Of a stretch of DNA of 64,000 nucleotides, positions 52,636 to 61,034 are shown piece by piece. The stretch spans positions 1-64,000 of the forward strand of contig NZ_QGTL01000001.1 in assembly GCF_003182135.1 (NCBI RefSeq). The letters run 5' to 3'. How positions within the stretch are numbered: position 1 is the first letter of the stretch; each line of letters opens with the position of its first letter. This DNA comes from Nocardia neocaledoniensis. GTDB lineage: Bacteria; Actinomycetota; Actinomycetes; Mycobacteriales; Mycobacteriaceae. Under the pieces are notes generated by a model. That model saw nothing but the letters and a program-made list of their open reading frames with translations, was not told the origin of the DNA and made no database searches. Both the position numbers and the translations under genes were made by a program.

Positions 52636-54288
52636 ATGAATTCCTCGCGTTCGAGCGACACGCTCACCACGCTGCTGGCCGCGGTCGCCGCCGAACGGCC
52701 GCACGTGCCCGCGACATTCTGGTCGGTATCGGAGCAGCTGGACAACGCCGAGATACTGGCCCGCGCCCGGACGACGGCGACCGCGCTGGTGCGCCGCGGG
52801 ATCGGCCACGGCGAACCCGTCGGCGTGCTCAGCCCCAACGCGCCGGAGTTCCTGACCTCGCTGTTCGGCATCGCCGCGGCGGGCGGCGCCGCCACTCCCC
52901 TGCCGCTGCCCGCCGGCGCCAGGGCGACGGCCGCCTACCCGGCCAAGCTGGCGGCGATCACCGCGGCGGCGGGCATGCGGACGATCCTCGTCTCGCCCCG
53001 CTTCGCCTCGATGATCCCGCTGATCGGCGACATCGGCGTGGAATTCGTCGACACCGGCGCACTCGTCGACGACATCACCGCCGATGTCGACATCCTGCCG
53101 ACGACCGGCCCCGACGATCTGGCCATCGTGCAATTCACCTCCGGCAGCACCGCGCTGCCCAAGGGCGTGCGCCTCACCCACGCGAATGTGGTGAGCGGAC
53201 TGGCCGCCATCCGCACCGGCATCGATCTCGGACTCGAGGATCAGGGCGGATTCTGGTTGCCGCTGTTCCACGACATGGGACTGTTCGGCACCCTGTCGGC
53301 GGTGCTGCGCGGCATCCCGTCGCACGTGTGGTCGCCGCTCGCGTTCGTGAAGGATCCGGCGCGCTGGCTGGGAGAGTTCGCCGCGACGAAGACCACCATC
53401 ACCGCGATGCCCAACTTCGGCTACGAGGCGCTGCTGGGCGCCATCCCGCCGGAGCGGGTCGGCGAGTACGACCTGAGTCACTGGCGGATCGCGTTCAACG
53501 GCGCCGAACCGATCGCCGAATCGGTGGTCACCGCGTTCCGCGAGCGATTCGCCCCCGCGGGCTTCGCGCCGTCGACGATGTTCGGCGTGTACGGCATGGC
53601 CGAGGCCACCCTCGCCGTCGCATTCCCGCCGCTGCTGCGTGAGCCGGTGTTCGAGTGGGTCGACCGCGCCCTGCTCTCGGACGCCGCCGTGGCCGACGAG
53701 GTGCCGCGTGACACCGCAGGGGCGCGGGCGGTGGCCTCGGTCGGGCGGCCCGTCGACGGGATCGCGCTCCGGATCGTGCACACCGACACCGGCGCCGACC
53801 TGCCCGACGGCCGGGTCGGCGAGATCCTGATCCAGGGCGCCTCGGTGACCGACGGCTATCTCACCGCCGACCCCGAGGCCGTGGCCGACCGGTTCGTCGA
53901 CGGGTGGTTGCGCACCGGCGACCTCGGCTACCGGCGCGGCGCCGAACTGTTCGTCACCGGTCGCTGCAAGGACATGATCACCGTGCGCGGCGTGAACTAC
54001 TACGCCCAGGACGTCGAGGCCGCCGTCCGTGACCTCGACGGCATCCACAAGGGCCGCTGCACCGCCGCCGTCGATCCCGACGGCGAGGACGTGATCGCCC
54101 TGATCGCCGAGACCGAACGCACCGGCGCCGCGGCCGCCGCGCTCGCCGACGCCATCCGAGCCGCCGTCACCGCCGACCTCGGGCTCGGCGCGGTCCAGGT
54201 GCACCTCGTCGCCCCGCGCAGCATCCCCCGCACCAGCAGCGGCAAGCTCCAACGCCTCGCCGCCCGCGATCTGATCGGCCGGCGATGA
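52636..54288 (+). CDS. Fatty acyl-AMP ligase (FAAL)
   Basis: A 550-residue ANL-superfamily adenylating enzyme that activates free fatty acids as acyl-AMP and hands them to an acyl carrier protein. A3 motif FTSGSTALPKGVRLTH, A5 YGMAEATLAVAF, A7 RTGDLGY and A10-type PRTSSGKLQR are present. LPLFHDMGLFGTL is the FAAL version of the A4 region, in contrast to CoA ligases. The start is uncertain: ATG 52636 is chosen, while ATG 52606 adds MSYAAVVVSG. No clear ribosome binding site supports either. It leads the plus-strand operon, and its natural partner is the ACP at 55658. Confidence 0.9.
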   Translation: MNSSRSSDTLTTLLAAVAAERPHVPATFWSVSEQLDNAEILARARTTATALVRRGIGHGEPVGVLSPNAPEFLTSLFGIAAAGGAATPLPLPAGARATAAYPAKLAAITAAAGMRTILVSPRFASMIPLIGDIGVEFVDTGALVDDITADVDILPTTGPDDLAIVQFTSGSTALPKGVRLTHANVVSGLAAIRTGIDLGLEDQGGFWLPLFHDMGLFGTLSAVLRGIPSHVWSPLAFVKDPARWLGEFAATKTTITAMPNFGYEALLGAIPPERVGEYDLSHWRIAFNGAEPIAESVVTAFRERFAPAGFAPSTMFGVYGMAEATLAVAFPPLLREPVFEWVDRALLSDAAVADEVPRDTAGARAVASVGRPVDGIALRIVHTDTGADLPDGRVGEILIQGASVTDGYLTADPEAVADRFVDGWLRTGDLGYRRGAELFVTGRCKDMITVRGVNYYAQDVEAAVRDLDGIHKGRCTAAVDPDGEDVIALIAETERTGAAAAALADAIRAAVTADLGLGAVQVHLVAPRSIPRTSSGKLQRLAARDLIGRR

Positions 54289-54327
54289 CGCCGCGCCCGG
54301 CTCCCCCTCGATCGAACGGAGTGCCTC

Positions 54328-55116
54328 GTGCACAGCTTTGACGTGTTCCGCCACTACGAACGCCTGCACTGGAAACTGAGCGATCTGGACCTGCCCGCCG
54401 TCGACCCGACGCTGGTCCGCCCCGAATACATCACCCTGGCCAAGAGCGCGGCGATGGGCGAGTCCAATGTGATCGCCGCGGTGCACGGCTTCCTCAACGA
54501 ATTCGTCGACGACTACGACTTCTCCACCTTCGCGGTGGTGTGGGGCCACCAGGAGGTGCAGCACCACTACGCGTTCCGCTCCTGGCTCGGCGCGCTCGGC
54601 GAGGACGTCGAGGACCGCGCCGTCGACGCCATGCGCGAGCCGTACGCGCCGGGCAGCACGCCCTCGGCGACGCTGGCCACCAACATCATCTCCGAGCTCA
54701 CCGTCAACCACGTGTACCGCGCGGTGGCGAGCTGGGTGGCCGAGCCCGTGCTGAAGGAGTTGCTGCTCAACGCCAGTCGCGACGAGGCCGGGCACGCGCG
54801 CGAGTTCATCCACTACACCAACGAGCGGCTGAAGAAGCGCCCCGAGGAACTGCCCTCGGTGCTCGAGACCCTCTACGTCTACAGCTCCGAGGCCAAGATC
54901 AAGCATCCGGTGAGCACCTTCAAGGCCGGCATCGCCGAACTCGGCGACCACGAGACCATCGACACCGGCTTCGAGCTGTTCCTCGAGCAGGTCGCCGCCG
55001 AGGGCGAACTCGAGGTGCTGCACGACAAGGTACGCCGCACCTTCGCCTCGATCACCGGGCTCGACCTGTCCAGCAACGCGAAGGTGCGTCGCGCGCTGGC
55101 CGACGCCATCGCCTGA
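54328..55116 (+). CDS. Soluble diiron acyl-ACP desaturase-like protein 1
   Basis: A 262-residue ferritin-like protein. The six ligands expected of a soluble acyl-ACP desaturase can be placed: E45 (MGESN), E76-x2-H79 (HQEVQHH), E123 (SELTVNH) and E153-x2-H156 (RDEAGH). The protein is shorter than plant stearoyl-ACP desaturases. It is separated by 39 bases from the ligase gene and overlaps the next gene by one base (TGATG). It would insert a double bond, or further unsaturation, in the carrier-bound chain. Hydroxylation is an alternative outcome. Confidence 0.82.
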   Translation: MHSFDVFRHYERLHWKLSDLDLPAVDPTLVRPEYITLAKSAAMGESNVIAAVHGFLNEFVDDYDFSTFAVVWGHQEVQHHYAFRSWLGALGEDVEDRAVDAMREPYAPGSTPSATLATNIISELTVNHVYRAVASWVAEPVLKELLLNASRDEAGHAREFIHYTNERLKKRPEELPSVLETLYVYSSEAKIKHPVSTFKAGIAELGDHETIDTGFELFLEQVAAEGELEVLHDKVRRTFASITGLDLSSNAKVRRALADAIA

Positions 55117-55661
55117 TGACGGCCGCCGAACAGGCCACGGCCGTCACGGTGCCGTGGTCGGTGATCCCCGACTACCACTGCTTCGGCTGCTCCCCGCACA
55201 ACGCCGCCGGGCTGCGCCTGAGCTTCACCCCGCGCCCCGACGGGGCCCTGGTGGCCGCGTTCCGGCTGGGCCGGGCCTTCGAGTCCTATCCCGGTGTCGT
55301 GCACGGCGGCCTGATCGGCGTGGTGTGCGACGAGGTGATGGGCAATCTCATCGTGCTCGCGCGCCATGTGCCCGCCTTCACCGTCTCCCAGCGCACCCGG
55401 TTCCTCACGCCCCTGCTGATCGATCGCGAATACCGCTGCGTGGCCATGCTTCCGCCCGAGCGCGGGGCGGGCCCGATCTCCGCGCACGCGGAGATCCTCG
55501 ACGCCGACGGCGCGGTGTGCGCGTCGTCGACGGCCACCTACCAGCCCTTCGATCTGCACGCCGTCCGCGACCAGCTCACCCTCGACGACGACGAAGTCGC
55601 CCTGCTCGACCACGCCCTGTCCACGGCGAACACCTTCTCCCCGAACGGAGCCCGGCCATGA
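55116..55661 (+). CDS. Hotdog-fold acyl thioesterase of the cluster
   Basis: A 181-residue PaaI-like hotdog protein. The N-terminal DYHCFGCSPHNAAGL matches the C-F-G-C-x2-x-N-P-x-G-L entry motif of this group. The catalytic helix region is YPGVVHGGLIGVVCDEVMG with H-G-G. Its gene lies between desaturase 1 and the ACP in a tight overlap chain, so it is likely to release the finished chain from the ACP, or to proofread it. Confidence 0.82.
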   Translation: MTAAEQATAVTVPWSVIPDYHCFGCSPHNAAGLRLSFTPRPDGALVAAFRLGRAFESYPGVVHGGLIGVVCDEVMGNLIVLARHVPAFTVSQRTRFLTPLLIDREYRCVAMLPPERGAGPISAHAEILDADGAVCASSTATYQPFDLHAVRDQLTLDDDEVALLDHALSTANTFSPNGARP

Positions 55662-55921
55662 CCACCACTTCCGCCGACACCATCCTGCGCACGGTCACCG
55701 AGATCGCGGTCACCGAGACCGGCCTGCCCGCCGCCGACCTGACCCCCGACGCCGACCTGCGCGCCATGGCCGGGGTCGACTCGGTACGGGTGCTGCGGAT
55801 GATCGCCCGCATCGAGCGCACCTTCGACATCGAACTCGAGGACGAAGACGTCTTCGGCATGTCCACCCTGGCCGAGGTCACCGCCGTGGTGGAGCGTTCG
55901 GTGGGCGGAGCGTCCGCATGA
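55658..55921 (+). CDS. Dedicated acyl carrier protein
   Basis: An 87-residue ACP. The phosphopantetheine serine is S42 in AGVDSVRVLRM, a D-S-V variant of the usual D-S-L. The acidic helix (IERTFDIELEDEDVFGMSTLAEVTAVV) is the standard partner-binding surface. ATG 55658 overlaps the thioesterase stop as ATGA, and its stop overlaps the methyltransferase start in the same way. It is the obvious carrier for the product of the FAAL. Confidence 0.9.
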   Translation: MTTTSADTILRTVTEIAVTETGLPAADLTPDADLRAMAGVDSVRVLRMIARIERTFDIELEDEDVFGMSTLAEVTAVVERSVGGASA

Positions 55922-56751
55922 CGGTCGTCGCCGATACCAATCAGCACTACGATCTCGATCCCGACATCTTCGGCGAGTTCCTCGATCCACTGCGCAAATA
56001 CAGTGCGGCACTGTACGAATCCGCCGACGACACCCTGGAGACGGCACAGCGCAACAAGCTGCGTTTCGTCGCCGAGCGGCTCGGGCTGCGCGGCGGGGAA
56101 GAGCTGCTCGACGTGGGCTGCGGCTGGGGTTCGCTGATCCTTTACATGGCGAGCGAACTGGGTTGCCGGACACTGGGTATCAGCCCGGCGCCGCGGCAGC
56201 ACGACTACATCGCCGCGCAGGCCGCCGCCCGCGGGGTGAGCGAGCTGGTGCGCACCCGCGTCGGGCACTTCGAGCAGCTCGACCTGCCCGCGCGTGGCTT
56301 CGACGCGGTCACCCTGCTCGGCTCGATCGTGCACATGCCCGATCCCGACGAGGTCTTCCGCCGCGCCAAGGCGGTGCTGCGGCGCGGCGGCACCCTCTAC
56401 GTGTCGGAGAGCTGCTTCCGCAACGCGGCCACCCGCGCCGCGTTCGACGATCGCGACGGCACCGGATTCGTCCGTGAGGACATCTTCGGCTTCGGTGAGC
56501 TGCGCCCGCTCTCGGAGCTGGTCGCGGCCGCCGAGAACGCCGGATTCTCGGTGATCTCGGTCGACGATCTCACCGAGAACTACCGGCGCACGATCGAGGA
56601 CTGGATCGCCAATGTCGACGCCGCCGCCGACCGCATCGACGCGCACGGCGCCGGCCTGGCGGCCAAGCTGCGCCACTATCTCGAGATCGCCAACGCGGGC
56701 TGGGGTTACACCACCAAGCACTACGCGCTGGTCTGCCGGAATGCCAGGTAG
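55918..56751 (+). CDS. Cyclopropane-fatty-acid-synthase-type methyltransferase
   Basis: A 277-residue SAM enzyme of the CFA/mycolic-acid cyclopropane synthase type. The N-terminal HYDLDPDIFGEFLDPLRKYSAALYE matches the HYDL-x2-x-F-x-x-FLD signature. The SAM site is LLDVGCGWGSLILYMA, followed by TLGISPAPRQ. CFA synthases methylenate a cis double bond, and mycolic relatives also methylate with hydroxylation or methoxylation. Here it probably acts on the unsaturated chain made by the desaturases, on ACP. It is shorter than typical CFA synthase (about 390) and close to mycolate cyclopropane synthases (about 290). Confidence 0.82.
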   Translation: MTVVADTNQHYDLDPDIFGEFLDPLRKYSAALYESADDTLETAQRNKLRFVAERLGLRGGEELLDVGCGWGSLILYMASELGCRTLGISPAPRQHDYIAAQAAARGVSELVRTRVGHFEQLDLPARGFDAVTLLGSIVHMPDPDEVFRRAKAVLRRGGTLYVSESCFRNAATRAAFDDRDGTGFVREDIFGFGELRPLSELVAAAENAGFSVISVDDLTENYRRTIEDWIANVDAAADRIDAHGAGLAAKLRHYLEIANAGWGYTTKHYALVCRNAR

Positions 56752-56754
56752 GAC

Positions 56755-57597
56755 ATGATCAGCACACCGGGGCTGCTGCCCGTCACCGAGCTGACCGCCG
56801 CGGTCGACGGCTTCCTCGCCGCCTCCCCCGCGACCCGCGCCTGGGACGTGGAGACCGCCTTCGACTGGGCCGCCGCCGACGCGGGCAGGCTCACCGAGGG
56901 GCAGCGCTCCGCGGTCCAGTTCGTCACCCTCATCGAAGACCACCTGCCCGGCTATTTCGACGTCTACCACCGGCACTTCCCGGTCGACGACAGCGTGGAC
57001 CTGCCGACCTTCGAACACAATCGGGAGCTCTACCACTTCACGGTGCGCTGGGCGCTCGAGGAGGACACCCACGCCAGGGCGCTGGCCCGCTATCAGGAGG
57101 CGGCGGGCATGGCCGAAAGGTCGACGCTGCGTGCGGAACTGGCGGTAGAGGGGCACAAGCCGTTCGACCTGCCCTACGACCATCCCGTGCAGTTCTTCGC
57201 CTACGCGCTGGTGCAGGAGAAGGCGACGCAGATGTACTACCAGCAGCTGCGCGACGTCGTCACCGATCCGGTGCTGGCGGCGGTGCTCACGCGGCTGTCC
57301 CGCGACGAGGCGAGGCATTTCAGTTTCATGGCCGAGGTGGTGACCCGGTACCTGCGCCACGACGGTGACGCGGTGGTGGCGCCGATCCGCGACGTCATCG
57401 CCCATTTCCGGATGCCGCTGTCGGACACGCTGCGCGGCTACTGGCGGTGGGCGCTGCGTATCGCCGAGGTCGCCGACTACGACCACACCGCCGCCTACGA
57501 ACACCTGGTGAAGGTGATCGACCGGGCGGTGGACACCCGCACCGAGCCGGTCGACGAGCTCATCGCCTTCGTCGAGAGCTGCCGCACCGTCGCCTGA
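56755..57597 (+). CDS. Soluble diiron acyl-ACP desaturase-like protein 2
   Basis: A 280-residue ferritin-like protein. The predicted ligands are E61 (LIEDH), E103-x2-H106 (EEDTHA), E155 (QEKATQM) and E185-x2-H188 (RDEARH). It is closer to the mycobacterial DesA type than desaturase 1, and the two differ through most of their length, so they are not a recent duplication. It is the last gene of the plus-strand operon, three bases after the methyltransferase stop. A second desaturation, or oxidation at another position, is likely. Confidence 0.82.
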   Translation: MISTPGLLPVTELTAAVDGFLAASPATRAWDVETAFDWAAADAGRLTEGQRSAVQFVTLIEDHLPGYFDVYHRHFPVDDSVDLPTFEHNRELYHFTVRWALEEDTHARALARYQEAAGMAERSTLRAELAVEGHKPFDLPYDHPVQFFAYALVQEKATQMYYQQLRDVVTDPVLAAVLTRLSRDEARHFSFMAEVVTRYLRHDGDAVVAPIRDVIAHFRMPLSDTLRGYWRWALRIAEVADYDHTAAYEHLVKVIDRAVDTRTEPVDELIAFVESCRTVA

Positions 57598-57600
57598 GTA

Positions 57601-57643
57601 CACGAGTACGGCCCCGCTCCTGGCGAGCGGGGCCGTACTCGTG
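57601..57643. terminator. Perfect 19-bp hairpin terminator
   Basis: CACGAGTACGGCCCCGCTC, a 5-base loop and the exact reverse complement lie between the convergent desaturase 2 and hotdog genes. The long perfect stem is a clear end point of the cluster operon. Confidence 0.9.
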
Positions 57644-57647
57644 CGCG

Positions 57648-58115
57648 TCAGTTGCTCTGGGCCAGCACGAGAATCGTGGTGCTGCCGTGGGCGATGAGCT
57701 TGCCCGCGGCGTCGGTGATGCGGCCCTCGGCGGTGGCGGTGCGCCTGCCGACGTGGACGGCGGTGGCCTCGCAGGTCAGGCGGCTGCCGTCGAGGGTGAC
57801 GGCGCGGATGAAGTTCACCTTCAGCTCGAGGGTGGTGTAGGCGACGCCGTCGGCGAGCTCGGTGAAGACCGCGCTGCCCATGGCGGTGTCGAGCAGCGTG
57901 GCGAGCACGCCGCCGTGCACGGTGAACATGGCGTTGATGGTCGCCGGGTTCGGGTCGAGGTAGTAGCGGGTGCGTCCCTTGGCCGCGCTCTCCAGGCGGA
58001 TGCCGAGCGAATCGCCGACCCCCAGCTTCTCCTGCAGTCCGCGTTCGAACACCGCGGTCAGTTCGGCGACGCGCCGGGCCGCGGTCGCGTCGACGTCGAC
58101 ATCAGTACTGGTCAT
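57648..58115 (-). CDS. PaaI-family hotdog thioesterase
   Basis: A 155-residue acyl-CoA thioesterase. NAMFTVHGGVLATLLDTAMGSAVFT is the canonical PaaI catalytic block with H-G-G and the catalytic aspartate, and TTLELKVNFIRAVTLDGSRLTCEA follows. ATG 58115 was chosen because GGGAGG lies seven bases upstream. It is convergent with the biosynthetic operon and divergent from a P450 gene, and may be part of the same metabolic set. Confidence 0.87.
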   Translation of the reverse strand: MTSTDVDVDATAARRVAELTAVFERGLQEKLGVGDSLGIRLESAAKGRTRYYLDPNPATINAMFTVHGGVLATLLDTAMGSAVFTELADGVAYTTLELKVNFIRAVTLDGSRLTCEATAVHVGRRTATAEGRITDAAGKLIAHGSTTILVLAQSN

Positions 58116-58267
58116 GGTTTTCCTCCCTGCGGACGATTCCTCCGCCATTCGACCAGCGCGTGGTGAATTCCGTCTTGCCGCAAGCCATTCCATCCCGACC
58201 TCCGATCGCCTGATCGAGATCACCCGAGTTCGGTGAGTCGTTCACCGGGCGCCGGTACCGTCGCGGG

Positions 58268-59494
58268 ATGGCCGACATCACCGCAGCCGCCCCCGTCGCG
58301 TCCATCGGCGCCGACTTCTTCGACGATCCGCACGCCCACTACCGGCGCTGGCGCGCCGAGGCCCCGGTGCACCGGGTCCGCTTCCCCGACGACGTCATCC
58401 GCTGGGTGATCGTCGGCTACGCCGAAGCCCGCCAGGCACTGGCCGATCCGCGCCTGGCCAAGGATGTCGTGCGGGTCGACGCGATCCTGCACGACAAGCG
58501 CGACTCCACCCCGTCGGACCCGAACGCGCTGACCCTGCTCAGCCACATGCTCAGCACCGACCCGCCCGCGCACACCCGCCTGCGCAAGCTGGTGAACAAG
58601 GCGTTCACCGCCAAGCAGGTCGCCGCGCTGCGCCCCCGGATCGAGCAGATCACCACCTCGCTGCTCGACGCCGTCGCCGAGCGCGAGGAGGTGGATCTGC
58701 TGGCGGAGTTCGCCAATCCCCTTCCGGTGACGGTGATCTGTGAGCTGCTCGGCGTGCCTTACGCCGATCGCGCCGACTTCCAGGCGTGGACGCGGGCTCT
58801 GGTCACCGTCGTCGGGGAGGGCGAGGACACCGAGCGCCCGGCCGCGTCGGCGGCGATGGTCGGCTACCTGGCGAACCTGGTGCGGGCCAAGCAGGCCGAT
58901 CCCGCCGACGACCTGCTGTCCCAACTGGTGCTGGCCGACGACGACGGCGACCGCCTCACCGACCGGGAACTGGTCTCGATGGCGTTCCTGCTGCTGGTCG
59001 CCGGGCACGAGACCACCGTCAACCTCATCGCCAACGGCGTCAACGCCCTGCTGCGCGATCGCGCGCAGTGGCAGGCGCTGTGCGCCGACCCGGCGGGCGT
59101 GCCCGCGGCGATCGAGGAGTTCCTGCGCTACGACGGGCCGGTCGGCATGGCGACGGTGCGGTACACGACCGAGCCGGTCACCCTGGGCGGCGTCGAGATC
59201 CCCGCGAACGAACTGGTCTACGTCTCGCTCGCGGCCGCCAACCGCGACCCCGCCCGCTTCGCCGACCCGGACAGCCTGGCCGTCGACGGTCATCCCACCG
59301 GGCACCTCGCCTTCGGCCACGGCATCCACTTCTGCGTCGGCGCGCCCTTGGCCCGGCTCGAAGCCGAGATCGCCTTCACCACGCTGCTCACCCGCTTCCC
59401 CGATCTGCGCCTGGCCCCCGCCGCCGACTCCCTCGGCTGGCAGACCAGCACGCTCATCCGTGGGCTGCTCGAACTCCCGGTCCGGTTGGGCTGA
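58268..59494 (+). CDS. Cytochrome P450 (fourth of the region)
   Basis: A 408-residue P450. The I-helix is VAGHETT, the K-helix EEFLRYD and the heme loop FGHGIHFCVGAPLARLE. The start has a proline-rich entry ASIGADFFDDPHAHYRRW. It is divergent from the hotdog gene. A dyad TCACC-N7-GGTGA lies at 58220-58236 upstream of the start. It may serve the cluster or be independent. Confidence 0.95.
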   Translation: MADITAAAPVASIGADFFDDPHAHYRRWRAEAPVHRVRFPDDVIRWVIVGYAEARQALADPRLAKDVVRVDAILHDKRDSTPSDPNALTLLSHMLSTDPPAHTRLRKLVNKAFTAKQVAALRPRIEQITTSLLDAVAEREEVDLLAEFANPLPVTVICELLGVPYADRADFQAWTRALVTVVGEGEDTERPAASAAMVGYLANLVRAKQADPADDLLSQLVLADDDGDRLTDRELVSMAFLLLVAGHETTVNLIANGVNALLRDRAQWQALCADPAGVPAAIEEFLRYDGPVGMATVRYTTEPVTLGGVEIPANELVYVSLAAANRDPARFADPDSLAVDGHPTGHLAFGHGIHFCVGAPLARLEAEIAFTTLLTRFPDLRLAPAADSLGWQTSTLIRGLLELPVRLG

Positions 59495-59765
59495 ACCGGA
59501 TCACGCGCCAGCCGGGTCGCGGCGGCTGAGCATCGTCGCCTGGGGCGGCGGGTTGCGCGATGTCGCCGATCCATCACCGCGGCGCGCCGATCGACGTCCG
59601 CGAGCGCGGTGCACAGCACGATGGGGACCGCGCGGGCCGGACCGCCCGCCGACCGCAGCGTGACCACCGCGCTGTCCACCGGTGGGCGGAGTCGGCCCGG
59701 CGACTGTGTCAGGACGGCGGCGTAGCATCGGGCCTCGACTCAGCTGCCTACGGCCAGAGGTGACC

Positions 59766-59975
59766 ATGTCCACGAAGCTCGCGTCCGTTCTGCTCGCCAC
59801 CGCGGCGCTGACCCTCCCGCTGTCGGCGGCACCCGCGGTCGCCGCCGCGCCCTCGGCGGAACCGGTGTCCACCGGTTCCGCCGAACTGCCCGCGGCGTTC
59901 CTCGACCTGCTCGCCTGCCTGGTCCAGCTGCCGCCGTCGGCCTCGGGTGACCCGTCGCAGGGCTGTGACACCTGA
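59766..59975 (+). CDS. Small secreted protein with two cysteines
   Basis: A 69-residue exported peptide: signal sequence KLASVLLATAALTLPLSAAPAVAAA, then about 40 mature residues ending LVQLPPSASGDPSQGCDT. The two cysteines (in LLACLVQL and QGCDT) could form one disulfide. Nothing else is recognised. The 270 bases between it and the P450 contain no convincing gene on either strand. The longer overlapping frame on the minus strand, 59501-59971, is judged a shadow. Confidence 0.6.
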   Translation: MSTKLASVLLATAALTLPLSAAPAVAAAPSAEPVSTGSAELPAAFLDLLACLVQLPPSASGDPSQGCDT

Positions 59976-59993
59976 GACAGCCGGCGCCGGCCG

Positions 59994-60911
59994 CTAGAAC
60001 AGGCTGGTCTGCACCGGTGCCGCGGTGGCCGTGATGGCGGGGTCGAGCACGATCCGGCGGCCGATCAACCGCGAGTCGTTGACCAGCAACAACTCACCGT
60101 CGCCCGCGTCGTCCGCGCAGGCGATGGTGTGCCCGTGGGCGGTGACGGCGTCGAGGACGTACTCGCCGGAGTCCTCGGTGAACTCCAGCGCGTCCGGGTA
60201 TCGGCCGCGCGTGTGCAAGATGTCGTAGAAGTCCCGGCCGCCCGACCACGCGGTGTCGGTGCGGGCCGTCGCCGCGGGCAGAACGCCCGCCGCGTGCTCG
60301 GCCGCGTCCGCGACAGCGGCCTCCACCGCCGCCCACGGCCGCAACGGTTTGGTCAGGATCCTGGTCTTGGTGACGCCGGGGACGGCCTGCCGGAACCCCG
60401 CGCGTTCCGACACCGCCCGCTCCAGTTCCCGCACATGCAACCCGTCCGGCGAATCGGTGATGAACCGCGCCACCAGCGCGCCCTGCTCGTAGAGCCGCCG
60501 CTGCCGCCGCACCGCCGAGGCCGTCCCCACCTTCGTCATCCCGTCACCGAAGTAGGCGATGTACAGGTGATGCGGCTGCGCCACATACTCGCGGATCTGC
60601 TCGGGCAACCCCGACAGCGTCCCCCGATGACTGTGCACCACCGCCCACCCCTCGGTGATCCGGCACTGCGCACACTGCTTACCGCTGTCCACCCGCGCCC
60701 GCCGCGGACACACCTGCCGCCCCCGCCGCCCACCCCCGAACCCGTGATACCCCAGGCAATACCGCTCACCCCCGTCCACCCGAAACGCCAACCGCGTCCC
60801 GACCCCCGGCAGCAATTCCGTCGTCCCGTCCGCCCGGATCAGCTCATAACTCCACCGCCCCTGCTCATCCCACCGTGTCCCGCAATACAAAGCCCCAGAT
60901 CCCACGGTCAT
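59994..60911 (-). CDS. DUF2797 family protein
   Basis: A 305-residue protein. Cysteines in RQVCPRRARVDSGKQCAQCRITEG look like a zinc-binding knuckle. HHLYIAYFGDGMTKVGTASAVRRQRRLYEQGALVARFI is the family core and resembles a GIY-YIG-like beta-alpha fold, a relation that I infer rather than see directly. The function is unknown. ATG 60911 has a weak GGCGGG site. Upstream in-frame codons up to 60989 are possible. It is plus/minus convergent with the small secreted protein gene. Confidence 0.75.
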   Translation of the reverse strand: MTVGSGALYCGTRWDEQGRWSYELIRADGTTELLPGVGTRLAFRVDGGERYCLGYHGFGGGRRGRQVCPRRARVDSGKQCAQCRITEGWAVVHSHRGTLSGLPEQIREYVAQPHHLYIAYFGDGMTKVGTASAVRRQRRLYEQGALVARFITDSPDGLHVRELERAVSERAGFRQAVPGVTKTRILTKPLRPWAAVEAAVADAAEHAAGVLPAATARTDTAWSGGRDFYDILHTRGRYPDALEFTEDSGEYVLDAVTAHGHTIACADDAGDGELLLVNDSRLIGRRIVLDPAITATAAPVQTSLF

Positions 60912-61034
60912 CCCGCCGAACCTACCGGAACCGTGCCGCTGTCCCCGCGCCGGACAGTCGACCCGTGCCGTCGATCGGGTCGCGCTCACACAGCCCGGGA
61001 ATCCGGTGCCGAGCAGCCGCTTCGCCCGCTCGCT

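Noticed and set aside
59501..59971. 156-residue minus-strand frame after the fourth P450
   Set aside because: It covers the small secreted protein gene in the opposite sense and lacks a recognisable domain. The signal-peptide frame is more convincing.
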